A stretch of DNA of 33,389 bases, from the NCBI GenBank assembly GCA_022787145.1, contig JALFVM010000030.1:1-33389 (forward strand). The letters are read 5' to 3'. This DNA is from Lachnospiraceae bacterium (lineage in GTDB: Bacteria; Bacillota; Clostridia; Lachnospirales; Lachnospiraceae). The notes under the pieces are model-generated. The model was not told the DNA's origin. It searched no databases and saw only the letters and a program-made list of their open reading frames with translations. Below are positions 7,717-16,073 of this stretch, piece after piece. Position 1 is the stretch's first letter; every line of letters begins with the position of its first letter. A program made the position numbers and the translations under genes.

Positions 7717-7744
7717 TTGACAAGCCGAGGAATCCCTATATAAT
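7717..7744 (+). promoter_or_regulatory. Consensus sigma-A promoter of the lipoprotein-pyrH operon
   Basis: A perfect TTGACA (7717-7722), a 16-base spacer and a perfect TATAAT (7739-7744). It lies about 85 bases upstream of the lipoprotein ATG and can also serve pyrH and frr. Confidence 0.85.
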
Positions 7745-7828
7745 AATCTATGAAGTAGCCGAAAGCGTTTTTGGCAAAGCACTGGTGTACATTCATAGAA
7801 TGAGACACAGTATAGGAGGAGATTAAAC

Positions 7829-8800
7829 ATGAAAAAAAGATATGTACTGCTTGCTGGAATGTGTATAATCGGAATGCTGGCGGTTGGATGCGGAAGCAAG
7901 GGAACGACCGCTGAGGTGACACCAACTCCCACACCGACGATTGAAGTCTCCGGCAAGGGAAATGTGGTAGAGATGGAGCAATCTACAGGTATTGATAAAA
8001 CAAAAATCACGAAGGTTATGGGAACGAAGACTGCTACAAGTGCAGAAGTTGTGATTACAAACAATACTGGTCTGGAGATTAGCTGTTTTTATACTCGCCC
8101 ATCTGGAGAGGAAGACTGGAGCGATGATTACATCCAGGATAAATTTACTTTGCTGGCGGGAGAGCAGGCTTTATTCTACTATGATCCGGCAGCAAAAGAT
8201 GAAAATGGTGTAAGTATTACAAAGTATGATTTGAAAGTTTCTTATACAGATGAGGAGGAGTCTGATTGTCTGTTTAGAAATCTTACACTGAGTGATATTG
8301 AGGAACTGAAGCTGAAAATGGAAGATGGCATTCCGTTTGTAACGTATACAAGTCTTTCTACCAAGCAGGAGGTATCTACTTTAGAAGATGCCAAGGCAAG
8401 AATGGGAAGAACAGATGAGGAAGATGAGGATTCCTCCGAAGATGAAGACTCTTCTGAAGATGAACTTTCCGAAGAAGACAGTTCTGATTCAGACACAGAC
8501 ACAACCGAAGAAAACAATTCTTCTTCTGATTCTCAGGATTCTTCAGATACAGATGACAGTTTTGATTCTGGAGAGAGTGATCCGGCAACGGATGATTCTG
8601 GAAGTGATATGAGAACAGTTGCTGAAGGAACGATCGGGCAGACTGTGGATGCATTGAACAGTGCATGTGGAGGTGCAAATTCTGTAGAATATGACACAGA
8701 TGCAGAATCCGGTTCTCAGATTGGATATTACTATTATGATGGCTTTACAGTCAGCACGATTGAGCAGGATGGACAGGAAGTTGTCACCGGAGTATGGTAA
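7829..8800 (+). CDS. Lipoprotein with Ser/Asp/Glu-rich linker, function unknown
   Basis: A 323-residue lipoprotein. The signal peptide ends in a lipobox (Leu-Ala-Val-Gly-Cys, C21), so it should be anchored to the outer face of the membrane. A Thr-Pro repeat linker (about 31-37) leads to an Ig-like or beta-rich domain (about 45-180). A very acidic Ser/Asp/Glu-rich stretch follows (about 193-268). A C-terminal domain of about 60 residues contains a run of four tyrosines and a Tyr-Asp-Gly-Phe motif. The family is not recognised. AGGAGGAG precedes the ATG. It ends 23 bases before pyrH with no terminator between, so the strong promoter upstream probably drives both. Confidence 0.78.
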   Translation: MKKRYVLLAGMCIIGMLAVGCGSKGTTAEVTPTPTPTIEVSGKGNVVEMEQSTGIDKTKITKVMGTKTATSAEVVITNNTGLEISCFYTRPSGEEDWSDDYIQDKFTLLAGEQALFYYDPAAKDENGVSITKYDLKVSYTDEEESDCLFRNLTLSDIEELKLKMEDGIPFVTYTSLSTKQEVSTLEDAKARMGRTDEEDEDSSEDEDSSEDELSEEDSSDSDTDTTEENNSSSDSQDSSDTDDSFDSGESDPATDDSGSDMRTVAEGTIGQTVDALNSACGGANSVEYDTDAESGSQIGYYYYDGFTVSTIEQDGQEVVTGVW

Positions 8801-8823
8801 ATAAAAATAACAGGGGATAAACG

Positions 8824-9519
8824 ATGAAAAGAGTATTATTAAAATTAAGTGGTGAAGCATTAGCAGGACCGAAAAAAACAGGATTTGATGAGGATACTGT
8901 ACTTTCAGTTGCAAAGCAGATCAAGCAGATTGTAGAAGAAGGTACACAGGTGGCTGTTGTGATTGGCGGCGGAAATTTCTGGAGAGGAAGAACCAGCGAG
9001 ACAATCGACCGCACAAAGGCAGATCAGATTGGTATGATGGCAACCATCATGAACTGTATTTATGTATCTGATATCTGTAGATATGTGGGACTTCAGACAG
9101 AAGTGTATACACCGTTTATCTGTGGCTCTTTCACAAAGGTATTTTCCAAGGATGCGGCTGTGGAAGATTTGAATCAGGGCAAGGTTACCTTCTTTGCAGG
9201 CGGTACCGGACATCCTTATTTCTCTACGGACACAGCAACTGTGCTTCGTGCAATTGAGATTGAGGCAGAAACCATTCTTCTTGCCAAAGCAATCGACGGC
9301 GTTTATGACAGCGATCCAAAGGTAAATCCGGATGCAAAGAAATATGCGGAAGTATCGATTCAGGAAGTCATTGATAAAAAACTGGCAGTTGTAGATTTGA
9401 CAGCATCTATTATGTGTATGGAAAATAAGATGCCGATGCTGGTATTTGGTCTTGATGAGGAAAACAGTATTGTCAAGACGGTTCATGGTGAGTTTAATGG
9501 TACAACTGTGACCATCTAA
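8824..9519 (+). CDS. pyrH: UMP kinase
   Basis: A 231-residue UMP kinase of the amino-acid-kinase fold, which phosphorylates UMP to UDP with ATP in pyrimidine biosynthesis. Conserved features include the N-terminal LLKLSGEAL, the GGGNFWRGR loop, the region around FFAGGTGHPYFSTDT, and the DGVYDSDPK nucleotide-binding segment. The length is normal for bacterial PyrH. AGGGGATAAACG precedes the ATG. It is followed after 42 bases by frr, the usual order. The common upstream neighbours rpsB and tsf are absent and a lipoprotein gene is there instead. Confidence 0.97.
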   Translation: MKRVLLKLSGEALAGPKKTGFDEDTVLSVAKQIKQIVEEGTQVAVVIGGGNFWRGRTSETIDRTKADQIGMMATIMNCIYVSDICRYVGLQTEVYTPFICGSFTKVFSKDAAVEDLNQGKVTFFAGGTGHPYFSTDTATVLRAIEIEAETILLAKAIDGVYDSDPKVNPDAKKYAEVSIQEVIDKKLAVVDLTASIMCMENKMPMLVFGLDEENSIVKTVHGEFNGTTVTI

Positions 9520-9561
9520 AAAGTAAAAACATAAAATAATAAGTTGAGGGAGAACGAAACT

Positions 9562-10113
9562 ATGGATGAAAGAATTCAAAAGTATGATGCGAAAATGACA
9601 AAAACACTTGCAAATCTGGAAACGGAATTTGCAACTATTCGTGCGGGACGTGCTAATCCACGTATTCTTGACAAGATTGTGGTTGATTACTATGGATCAC
9701 CGACACCGCTTCAGCAGGTTGCAAACATCAATGTTCCGGAGGCACGTATGATTCAGATTCAGCCCTGGGAGTCAAGCATGATTAAGACGATTGAGAAGGC
9801 AATTCTTACCTCCGATTTGGGACTGAATCCAAGCAATGATGGAAAGATTATCCGTTTGGTTCTTCCTGAGCTTACTGAGGAACGCAGAAAAGAGCTGGTA
9901 AAAGATGTGAAGAAAAAAGGTGAGGCAGCAAAAGTTGCAGTCCGTAATATTCGTCGTGATGCCAACGATGCTCTGAAAAAGCTTGGAAAGACAGATGTTT
10001 CTGAGGATGAAATCAAAGAGCTGGAAGATAAGGTTCAGAAAATGACTGATAAATATGTCAAAGAAGTCGATAAGATGATCGATGCAAAATCAAAAGAAAT
10101 TCTTACTGTATAA
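9562..10113 (+). CDS. frr: Ribosome recycling factor
   Basis: A 183-residue ribosome recycling factor, which splits the post-termination ribosome together with EF-G. Conserved blocks include TIRAGRANPRILD near residue 30 and the C-terminal helix KVQKMTDKYVKEVDKMIDAK. The ATG at 9562 gives the family-standard length, and GAGGGAGAACG precedes it; an in-frame upstream codon at 9544 would sit within this ribosome site. The gene follows pyrH and is separated from uppS by a terminator-like hairpin. Confidence 0.97.
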   Translation: MDERIQKYDAKMTKTLANLETEFATIRAGRANPRILDKIVVDYYGSPTPLQQVANINVPEARMIQIQPWESSMIKTIEKAILTSDLGLNPSNDGKIIRLVLPELTEERRKELVKDVKKKGEAAKVAVRNIRRDANDALKKLGKTDVSEDEIKELEDKVQKMTDKYVKEVDKMIDAKSKEILTV

Positions 10114-10121
10114 GAGATACA

Positions 10122-10151
10122 GGGGGCTGCTTTGTATGGCAGCCCCTTTTT
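10122..10151 (+). terminator. Terminator-like hairpin between frr and uppS
   Basis: GGGGCTGC (10123-10130) pairs perfectly with GCAGCCCC (10139-10146) around an 8-base loop and is followed by TTTTT (10147-10151). The structure is a textbook intrinsic terminator, but it lies nine bases after frr and only 16 bases before the uppS start. Confidence 0.8.
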
Positions 10152-10167
10152 GAGAGGAGTTAGTATC

Positions 10168-10875
10168 ATGAATGTGCCAAATCATATTGCGATTATACTC
10201 GATGGAAATGGTCGCTGGGCGAAGAAAAGAGGAATGCCGAGAAGTTATGGTCACGTAAAGGGATGTGCCAATCTTGAGACCATCTGTGATGTGATGAAAG
10301 ATCTTGGAGTAAAATATTTGACTGTGTATGCATTTTCGACAGAGAACTGGAAACGTTCCAAAGAAGAAATTGATGGTCTTATGAAACTGTTTCGGAATTA
10401 TTTGAAAAAATGCATCAGTATTTCGGACAGAAATAAGATGCGCGTAAAGATAATCGGGGATATCACTGCGTTTGACAAGGATATTCAGGACAGCATTATA
10501 AAACTGGAAGAACATTCCAGTCAGTATGACGAGCTGCATTTTCAGATTGCCTTAAACTATGGAGCACGCGATGAGATGGTGCGTGGTGTCAGAAGAATGC
10601 TGGAGGATTGCAGAACCGGAAAATTAAATCCGGAGGATATGGATGAAAAATGTTTTTCCGGATATCTGGATACGGCAGGCATACCGGATCCGGATTTGAT
10701 GATTCGCACCAGCGGGGAGCAGCGCCTTTCCAATTTCCTTCTGTGGCAGCTGGCGTACACAGAATTTTATTTTACACCGGTAGCATGGCCGGATTTTGAC
10801 AAAGAAGAACTGATTAGAATTATTGAGAAATATAATGAAAGAGACAGAAGATATGGCGGAGTAAAGGAGGAATAG
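10168..10875 (+). CDS. uppS: Undecaprenyl diphosphate synthase (isoprenyl transferase)
   Basis: A 235-residue cis-prenyltransferase that extends farnesyl diphosphate with isopentenyl diphosphate to the C55 lipid carrier used for peptidoglycan. The catalytic Asp is D12 in AIILDGNGRWA. The YAFSTENWKR block and the C-terminal IRTSGEQRLSNFLLWQLAYTE region with its product-binding Arg and Ser are present. The ATG at 10168 follows GAGAGGAG and gives the standard N-terminus; an in-frame codon at 10132 lies inside the hairpin upstream and is unlikely. It ends 6 bases before cdsA. Confidence 0.96.
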   Translation: MNVPNHIAIILDGNGRWAKKRGMPRSYGHVKGCANLETICDVMKDLGVKYLTVYAFSTENWKRSKEEIDGLMKLFRNYLKKCISISDRNKMRVKIIGDITAFDKDIQDSIIKLEEHSSQYDELHFQIALNYGARDEMVRGVRRMLEDCRTGKLNPEDMDEKCFSGYLDTAGIPDPDLMIRTSGEQRLSNFLLWQLAYTEFYFTPVAWPDFDKEELIRIIEKYNERDRRYGGVKEE

Positions 10876-10881
10876 AATAGG

Positions 10882-11679
10882 ATGTTTAAAACGAGATTAT
10901 TAAGCGGTATTATCCTGGTTCTTGTTGCTCTTTTGACGATTGGCCAGGGTGGTTATGTATTATTTTTTACATTGCTGGCAGTATCTGTGATCGGAATGAA
11001 TGAATTTTATCGTGCGGCAGGAGTTCATAAGGAGCACTATACAGCGCTGGAACTGATTTCTTACTTTGGTGCAGCCGTTTATTATGGCAGCCTGTTGTGG
11101 AGAGATGGAAATTATCGTTCTGAGGCCATGATGCTGGTTCTTGTGCTGATTATGACTGTCTACGTATTTGGGTATCCCAAGTATGAATCTACGCAGATTA
11201 TGGCTGCCATGTTTGGTTTTGTCTATGTGGCAGTGATGTTGTCCTACATATGGAAGACAAGAATGCTGCCAAGCGGTGTGTTTGATGTTTGGCTGATTTT
11301 TCTCTGCTCTTGGGGATGCGATACCTGTGCGTACTGCGTGGGAGTGCTGATTGGTAAACACAAGATGGCTCCGGTGTTAAGCCCGAAAAAATCAATCGAG
11401 GGTGCTGTTGGAGGCGTCGTTGGAGCTATGCTTCTTGGGGCAGCGTATGCAGCGGCAACAGGAGGAAGTATCTGGGCTTATGTGATTATCTGTGGAGTCG
11501 GAGCTTTGATTTCTATGGTGGGAGATCTGGCAGCTTCCGCAGTAAAACGACAGACCGGAATCAAAGATTATGGAAAATTAATTCCGGGACATGGAGGAAT
11601 TCTGGATCGTTTTGACAGTGTGATTTTTACGGCTCCCATTATTTTTTTTCTGGCAAGCACACTGGCAGAATTATTTTAA
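10882..11679 (+). CDS. cdsA: Phosphatidate cytidylyltransferase
   Basis: A 265-residue membrane enzyme that makes CDP-diacylglycerol from phosphatidic acid and CTP, the branch point of phospholipid synthesis. About seven to eight membrane segments are visible. The C-terminal signature fits the CDS family pattern: SAVKRQTGIKDYG, then PGHGGILDRFDS with the conserved metal-binding aspartates. AAAGGAGG, at the end of uppS, precedes the ATG. The order uppS-cdsA-dxr-rseP is the classic firmicute arrangement. Confidence 0.96.
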   Translation: MFKTRLLSGIILVLVALLTIGQGGYVLFFTLLAVSVIGMNEFYRAAGVHKEHYTALELISYFGAAVYYGSLLWRDGNYRSEAMMLVLVLIMTVYVFGYPKYESTQIMAAMFGFVYVAVMLSYIWKTRMLPSGVFDVWLIFLCSWGCDTCAYCVGVLIGKHKMAPVLSPKKSIEGAVGGVVGAMLLGAAYAAATGGSIWAYVIICGVGALISMVGDLAASAVKRQTGIKDYGKLIPGHGGILDRFDSVIFTAPIIFFLASTLAELF

Positions 11680-11697
11680 ATCGGGAGGAAAAACTAT

Positions 11698-12840
11698 ATG
11701 AAAAAGATAGGAATATTGGGCTCAACTGGTTCAATCGGAACACAAACTCTGGAAGTTGCTGAGGCGAACGGTGATCTGGAGATAGTAGGTCTGGCTGCCG
11801 GAAGAAATATTAAGCTTTTGGAAGAACAGATTCGTAAATTTCATCCGAGGCTGGCAGCAGTGATGGATGAGAAAGCAGCCGGTGAGCTCGCTGTAAAAAT
11901 TCAGGATACAAATACAAAGGTAGTTGCAGGTATGGATGGTTTCCTTGAGCTTGCAGCGATGGAAGAGATGGAGACTCTTGTGACAGCTGTGGTGGGAATG
12001 ATCGGTATTCGCCCGACGATGGAGGCAATCTGTGCAGGAAAGGATATTGCGCTTGCAAATAAAGAAACTCTGGTGACAGCAGGTCACCTGATCATTCCTC
12101 TTGCGCAGGAGCATCATGTGAGAATTCTTCCTGTGGACAGCGAACACAGCGCTGTGTTTCAATGCCTGAACGGCGAACGCAGCAGAGAAGTTGAGAAGCT
12201 GATTATCACAGCTTCTGGTGGGCCGTTCCGCGGAAAAAAAAGAGGATTTCTGGGATCTGTGACGCTGGAAGATACATTAAAGCATCCAAACTGGGTGATG
12301 GGACAGAAAATTACGGTGGATTCTGCAACGCTGGTGAATAAGGGTTTGGAAGTAATGGAGGCGCGCTGGCTGTTTGGCGTTGATATTGACCATATTGATG
12401 TGGTGGTGCAGCCGCAGAGTGTGATTCATTCTATGGTGGAATTCAAAGATGGTGCTGTGATGGCACAGCTTGGAACGCCGGATATGAAACTGCCGATTCA
12501 ATACGCGCTGTATTATCCGGAGAGAAGATTTCTGGCGGGAGAGCGGCTTGACTTTGCGCGGCTTGCTTCTATTTCGTTTGAGGCACCTGACATGGAGACT
12601 TTTCTTGGCCTTCCTATGGCTATGGAGGCTGCGAAAAAAGGAGGAAGTATGCCGACGGTATTTAATGCAGCCAATGAGCGTGCCGTTGCGAAATTTCTCC
12701 GAAGAGAGATTCATTTTCTGGATATTTATGACATTATCCGTCAATCCATGGATCAGCATAGCGTTGTAAAACACCCAGATCTTGATACAATCCTGAATAT
12801 AGAAGAAGAGACATATCAATGGATTGAAAGCAGGTGGTAA
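11698..12840 (+). CDS. dxr: 1-deoxy-D-xylulose 5-phosphate reductoisomerase
   Basis: A 380-residue enzyme of the MEP pathway that converts DXP to 2-C-methyl-D-erythritol 4-phosphate with NADPH, supplying isoprenoid units for UppS. The N-terminal NADPH motif GSTGSIGTQTL, the metal- and substrate-binding PVDSEHSAVFQCL, the ASGGPFRG loop and the NKGLEVMEA motif are intact. GGGAGGAAAAACT precedes the ATG. The stop lies one base before the proposed TTG start of rseP. Confidence 0.97.
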   Translation: MKKIGILGSTGSIGTQTLEVAEANGDLEIVGLAAGRNIKLLEEQIRKFHPRLAAVMDEKAAGELAVKIQDTNTKVVAGMDGFLELAAMEEMETLVTAVVGMIGIRPTMEAICAGKDIALANKETLVTAGHLIIPLAQEHHVRILPVDSEHSAVFQCLNGERSREVEKLIITASGGPFRGKKRGFLGSVTLEDTLKHPNWVMGQKITVDSATLVNKGLEVMEARWLFGVDIDHIDVVVQPQSVIHSMVEFKDGAVMAQLGTPDMKLPIQYALYYPERRFLAGERLDFARLASISFEAPDMETFLGLPMAMEAAKKGGSMPTVFNAANERAVAKFLRREIHFLDIYDIIRQSMDQHSVVKHPDLDTILNIEEETYQWIESRW

Positions 12841-12841
12841 T

Positions 12842-14134
12842 TTGAAAATAATTTTGGCATTGTTGATATTCAGTGCAGTCGTTCTTTTTCATGAGCTGGG
12901 ACATTTTCTGCTGGCAAAAAAGAATGGCATCGAAGTGCTGGAGTTTTCGTTGGGAATGGGACCGAGACTGTTTCATATAGAAAAAGGTGGAACGGTTTAT
13001 TCAGTGAAGCTGTTTCCTCTCGGTGGCTCCTGTATGATGGCAGGAGAGGATGAGGAAGATGACAGTCCCGGAACGTTTCATTCTGCCAGTGTGTGGGGAA
13101 GATTTTGCGTCATTGCAGCAGGACCGGTATTTAATTTTATTCTCGCTTTTCTGTTTTCATTGATTATTGTAGGGCTTGTGGGATATATACCTGCAACAGT
13201 CCAAACTGTGGAACAGGACTCACCGGCTTATGAAAGTGGGCTTCGTGAGGGCGATTTGATTACAGAATTTGACGGCTATCACATTGATATCAGTGATGAT
13301 CTGAATATTTATCTGAATGCAGTAGGCATTCCGCAGGAACGGATTCAGATGAAAGTAAAACGAGATGGACAAGAGATGACGATTTTCTATGAGCCAGAGT
13401 ATCAGACCAGATATCTTCTTGGCTTTAACCGAAGCACAATCGAGGATGAACCGTTGGAGATTTCTTCTCTGATTAAGGGTCTTCCGCTGGAAAAGACGGG
13501 AATTCAGCCTGGAGACAGGATTACTGCAATCAATGGAACAAAGATAGAAACAAATGCAGACTATGACAAATATATGGAGAAGCATCCTCTGGCGGATCAA
13601 AAAGAAGTAGAAATTACTTATGAACATCATGGAAAAGAAACGACCGTGTCGGTTGTTCCCGCTTCTTATGAAAGTGTTATTTTGGGCTTTCAGTATAATC
13701 TGAGCAGAGAAAAGGGAGGAGTATTGACTACGGTGAAATATTCTCTTCTTGAAGTGAAATACTGGATTCGTACGACAATTCTCAGTCTGAAAGAGCTCAT
13801 TCTTGGAAAATACAGTGTCAAGGATTTGTCTGGTCCTGTAGGTGTAGTCAATGTCATTGGCAATACTTATGAGCAAAGCAAAGAGGAGGGTACTTTCTGG
13901 GTATGGATGAACATGCTCAATATGGCGGTTTTGCTTTCGGCAAACCTTGGTGTTATGAATCTTCTTCCAATTCCTGCATTGGATGGAGGAAGACTGATCT
14001 TTATATTGATTGAGGCAATTTTCCGCAGACCTGTAAATCGCAGAGTAGAGGGCATGGTTCATTTTGCCGGATTTATGCTGCTGATGGCTCTGATGGTATT
14101 TGTGATGTATAATGACATTATGAGATTGTTGTAA
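12842..14134 (+). CDS. rseP: Site-2 intramembrane zinc protease RseP/RasP
   Basis: A 430-residue intramembrane metalloprotease. HELGH at residues 17-21 in TM1 provides two zinc ligands and the catalytic Glu. The third ligand region is the C-terminal NLLPIPALDGGRL. Between them are two PDZ-like domains (about 125-200 and 205-280). Such proteases cut anti-sigma factors or leftover signal peptides in the membrane. I chose the TTG at 12842, which follows AGGTGG and gives the family-standard N-terminus (Met-Lys-Ile-Ile-Leu-Ala). A TTG at 12824 in the same frame would overlap the end of dxr. It closes the cluster; ispG does not follow. Confidence 0.93.
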   Translation: MKIILALLIFSAVVLFHELGHFLLAKKNGIEVLEFSLGMGPRLFHIEKGGTVYSVKLFPLGGSCMMAGEDEEDDSPGTFHSASVWGRFCVIAAGPVFNFILAFLFSLIIVGLVGYIPATVQTVEQDSPAYESGLREGDLITEFDGYHIDISDDLNIYLNAVGIPQERIQMKVKRDGQEMTIFYEPEYQTRYLLGFNRSTIEDEPLEISSLIKGLPLEKTGIQPGDRITAINGTKIETNADYDKYMEKHPLADQKEVEITYEHHGKETTVSVVPASYESVILGFQYNLSREKGGVLTTVKYSLLEVKYWIRTTILSLKELILGKYSVKDLSGPVGVVNVIGNTYEQSKEEGTFWVWMNMLNMAVLLSANLGVMNLLPIPALDGGRLIFILIEAIFRRPVNRRVEGMVHFAGFMLLMALMVFVMYNDIMRLL

Positions 14135-14141
14135 AAAGTGA

Positions 14142-14189
14142 GAAAAAAGCTGACAAAGTATAGAAGAACTATACCTTGTCAGCTTTTTT
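14142..14189. terminator. Strong bidirectional terminator between rseP and sleC
   Basis: A 15-base-pair stem with one A-C mismatch (14149-14163 with 14169-14183) has a 5-base loop, AAAAAA on the left and TTTTTT on the right. It can therefore terminate both convergent transcripts. Confidence 0.92.
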
Positions 14190-14201
14190 GTTATTATAAC
14201 G

Positions 14202-15461
14202 TCATGTTAATTCTGCAATTCTTGAAACACCGACATAGATTTCCTGAATTTTATACCAGGTAGGATAATCGATAATTCCAGTTTCAGGAAGACGAAAAAT
14301 CCTCTGAAAAGCGCGAACTGCATTTTGGGTTGCTTCGTCAAAATATCCCGTTACCGGTTCGGTTGGAATCGCACTGTAAACTTCTGCAATGGCATTGAGC
14401 TGTTCTTGTATCTGACGCACTTTGATACCGGAAGCACCAATATCAAGATCATAACGCGGCCAGGAAGCCGGAATACCGGAGATTTCTTCGGCGGTATTGA
14501 TATACATGTTATCACCATAGTAATAGCGCAAAATTTCAATAGCCGAATAGTTGCGGTCACCAAGGCTCTTTGAGCCCCACTGACTCATCCAATCTGGGCA
14601 GCTCACACGCTGGCCGTCACAGTACTGAGTCAAAATCGGCTGACGTACATTCGGGCGTGACAGATAATTGCTGAACATTTCATCCACCACATTAGAAATA
14701 CTGTCAAAAATATTTCTTTCAGGTATCCATTTGTGGTCAAAGGCTGTCGAAGAAGTAATTGTGAAATCATAGCCTTTGTTGCGATACCATTCTGTATAGA
14801 CACGATTCAGCGTGAAGGACATAATTGCCAATACATTGGCACGAATGCTGGCATCCGGCCATGTTGCGTAGATTTCACTGGATGCCACATTTTTAATATA
14901 GTCACGATAACGTACATAATAATCCTGCGCGGTATTATCGGAGGGAACTCCATCATGTACGATCACATATTCTGGGATTACCACACGACTTAATACAATT
15001 TCTCCGGATTCGTCCATAGGTTTAATTTCGTCTTCTGCGATTTTTGGAGGGTAATCTCCATACAGAGTATGTGCCGGAATGACAATGTTTTCCAGTTCCG
15101 GGGCATTAGAAGAAGGAAGCATTTGTACTGGTTGTATGGCGGTTTCCTCTGGAAGTATTTCTGTACCTGAAATGTCTGTTTGTTCATATCCGGGTGCTGT
15201 GATCTGGAGAGAATATTCGGAATATGGCTGTGGAGAGTCTGGCGTAAGGCTATATTCCAAAGGAGGAGTAGGAAGATCTAGTACAGGGGTCTGACCAGAG
15301 GAATCGGTTCGCACTTCTTCAATAATCTGATTGGGGTTACCAGAATAGGAAATCTTTATGGTAGCATTTTCAATGGGAATATTTCTGAGTGTGGACTGAA
15401 CCACAATCTGCAGACGGCCCCTGTCTGGTCGATCCTGCATGGCCTTTATAAAAGCACACAT
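14202..15461 (-). CDS. sleC: Spore cortex-lytic enzyme SleC
   Basis: A 419-residue protein closely resembling clostridial SleC, the zymogen cortex-lytic enzyme that degrades spore cortex during germination after activation by a Csp protease. The N-terminal pre/pro region (about 1-150) has an Ig/carboxypeptidase-regulatory-like fold. The central region has family blocks such as VIPEYVIVHDGVPSD, IMSFTLNRVYTEWYRNKGY, TQYCDGQRVSCPDWMSQWGS and ILRYYYGDNMYINTAEEI. The C-terminus (about 340-415) is a peptidoglycan-binding domain. There is no signal peptide. The first ATG was used, with GGAG 11 bases upstream; an internal ATG eight codons in is possible. It has its own sigma-K-like promoter. Confidence 0.88.
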   Translation of the reverse strand: MCAFIKAMQDRPDRGRLQIVVQSTLRNIPIENATIKISYSGNPNQIIEEVRTDSSGQTPVLDLPTPPLEYSLTPDSPQPYSEYSLQITAPGYEQTDISGTEILPEETAIQPVQMLPSSNAPELENIVIPAHTLYGDYPPKIAEDEIKPMDESGEIVLSRVVIPEYVIVHDGVPSDNTAQDYYVRYRDYIKNVASSEIYATWPDASIRANVLAIMSFTLNRVYTEWYRNKGYDFTITSSTAFDHKWIPERNIFDSISNVVDEMFSNYLSRPNVRQPILTQYCDGQRVSCPDWMSQWGSKSLGDRNYSAIEILRYYYGDNMYINTAEEISGIPASWPRYDLDIGASGIKVRQIQEQLNAIAEVYSAIPTEPVTGYFDEATQNAVRAFQRIFRLPETGIIDYPTWYKIQEIYVGVSRIAELT

Positions 15462-15493
15462 AATGAATCAGGCTCCGTTTCATGATATCATGT

Positions 15494-15523
15494 TACTATA
15501 TGCGCAGCACAGAGAAAATGTGA
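15494..15523 (-). promoter_or_regulatory. Sigma-K-like (mother-cell) promoter of sleC
   Basis: On the minus strand CAC is followed by exactly 17 bases and CATATAGTA (15494-15502), fitting AC-N17-CATAnnnTA. The predicted start is about 25 bases before the sleC ATG. The spacing and CAC are identical to those of the promoter of the CwlC-like amidase. Confidence 0.6.
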
Positions 15524-15649
15524 AAACAACTTAATGGAATAAACGTTACAAAATAGAAATGTACAGTTCTTATATTACAAATAAATACGACATTAAATTC
15601 AAAACTAAATGTTGATATGATAATAACAAGAATGGAGTGTGAAGCCAAG

Positions 15650-15970
15650 TTGAAAAAAAGAGAACTGTATAAAGAGATGGGTGAACGTCTGCGGGAATAT
15701 CGGAAAAAATTAAACTATACGCAGGAACAGGCTGCGGAACTGCTCGATATGTCACTGACCTATTATGGAAAAGTAGAACGGGGAATCAACGGATTATCTA
15801 TTGAAAAATTGCTTCTGGCACATGAAAGGATGGGAGTGGACATTTCTTATTTGTTGACAGGAGAGAAGAAACCAGAGATTACATTTGAGGGATTGCTGCA
15901 GGATTGTCCAAGAGAGAAACGCTATGAGATGGAACAATTAATCAAATATGCCATGAGCCTTGTGAAATAA
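15650..15970 (+). CDS. XRE-family helix-turn-helix regulator
   Basis: A protein of about 106 residues with an N-terminal HTH of the Cro/CI type (about residues 8-62: LREYRKKLNYTQEQAAELLDMS, then the recognition segment YYGKVERGINGLS). A short C-terminal helical tail follows. The start is uncertain. ATGs at 15617 and 15632 are in frame but lack a ribosome site, and the 15617 ATG overlaps an A/T-rich -10-like element. The TTG at 15650 has GGAG 12 bases upstream and begins at the conserved part. It is divergent from sleC, but no operator was identified, so the target is unknown. Confidence 0.8.
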   Translation: MKKRELYKEMGERLREYRKKLNYTQEQAAELLDMSLTYYGKVERGINGLSIEKLLLAHERMGVDISYLLTGEKKPEITFEGLLQDCPREKRYEMEQLIKYAMSLVK

Positions 15971-15998
15971 ATGCAGAAAACGGAATGATGCCCATGAC

Positions 15999-16026
15999 TT
16001 GCATTTTTTATAAAAAGTGCTATAAT
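15999..16026 (+). promoter_or_regulatory. Sigma-A promoter of the DUF6465 gene
   Basis: TTGCAT (15999-16004), a 16-base spacer and a perfect TATAAT (16021-16026), about 48 bases upstream of the start codon. Confidence 0.75.
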
Positions 16027-16073
16027 AGTGGAGATTTCGGCAATACGCCAAATAAAACAGATTGAGGTAAGCT

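Noticed and set aside
13220-14062. 280-codon open frame opposite rseP
   Set aside because: Antisense to conserved PDZ and C-terminal protease blocks; no recognisable motif.
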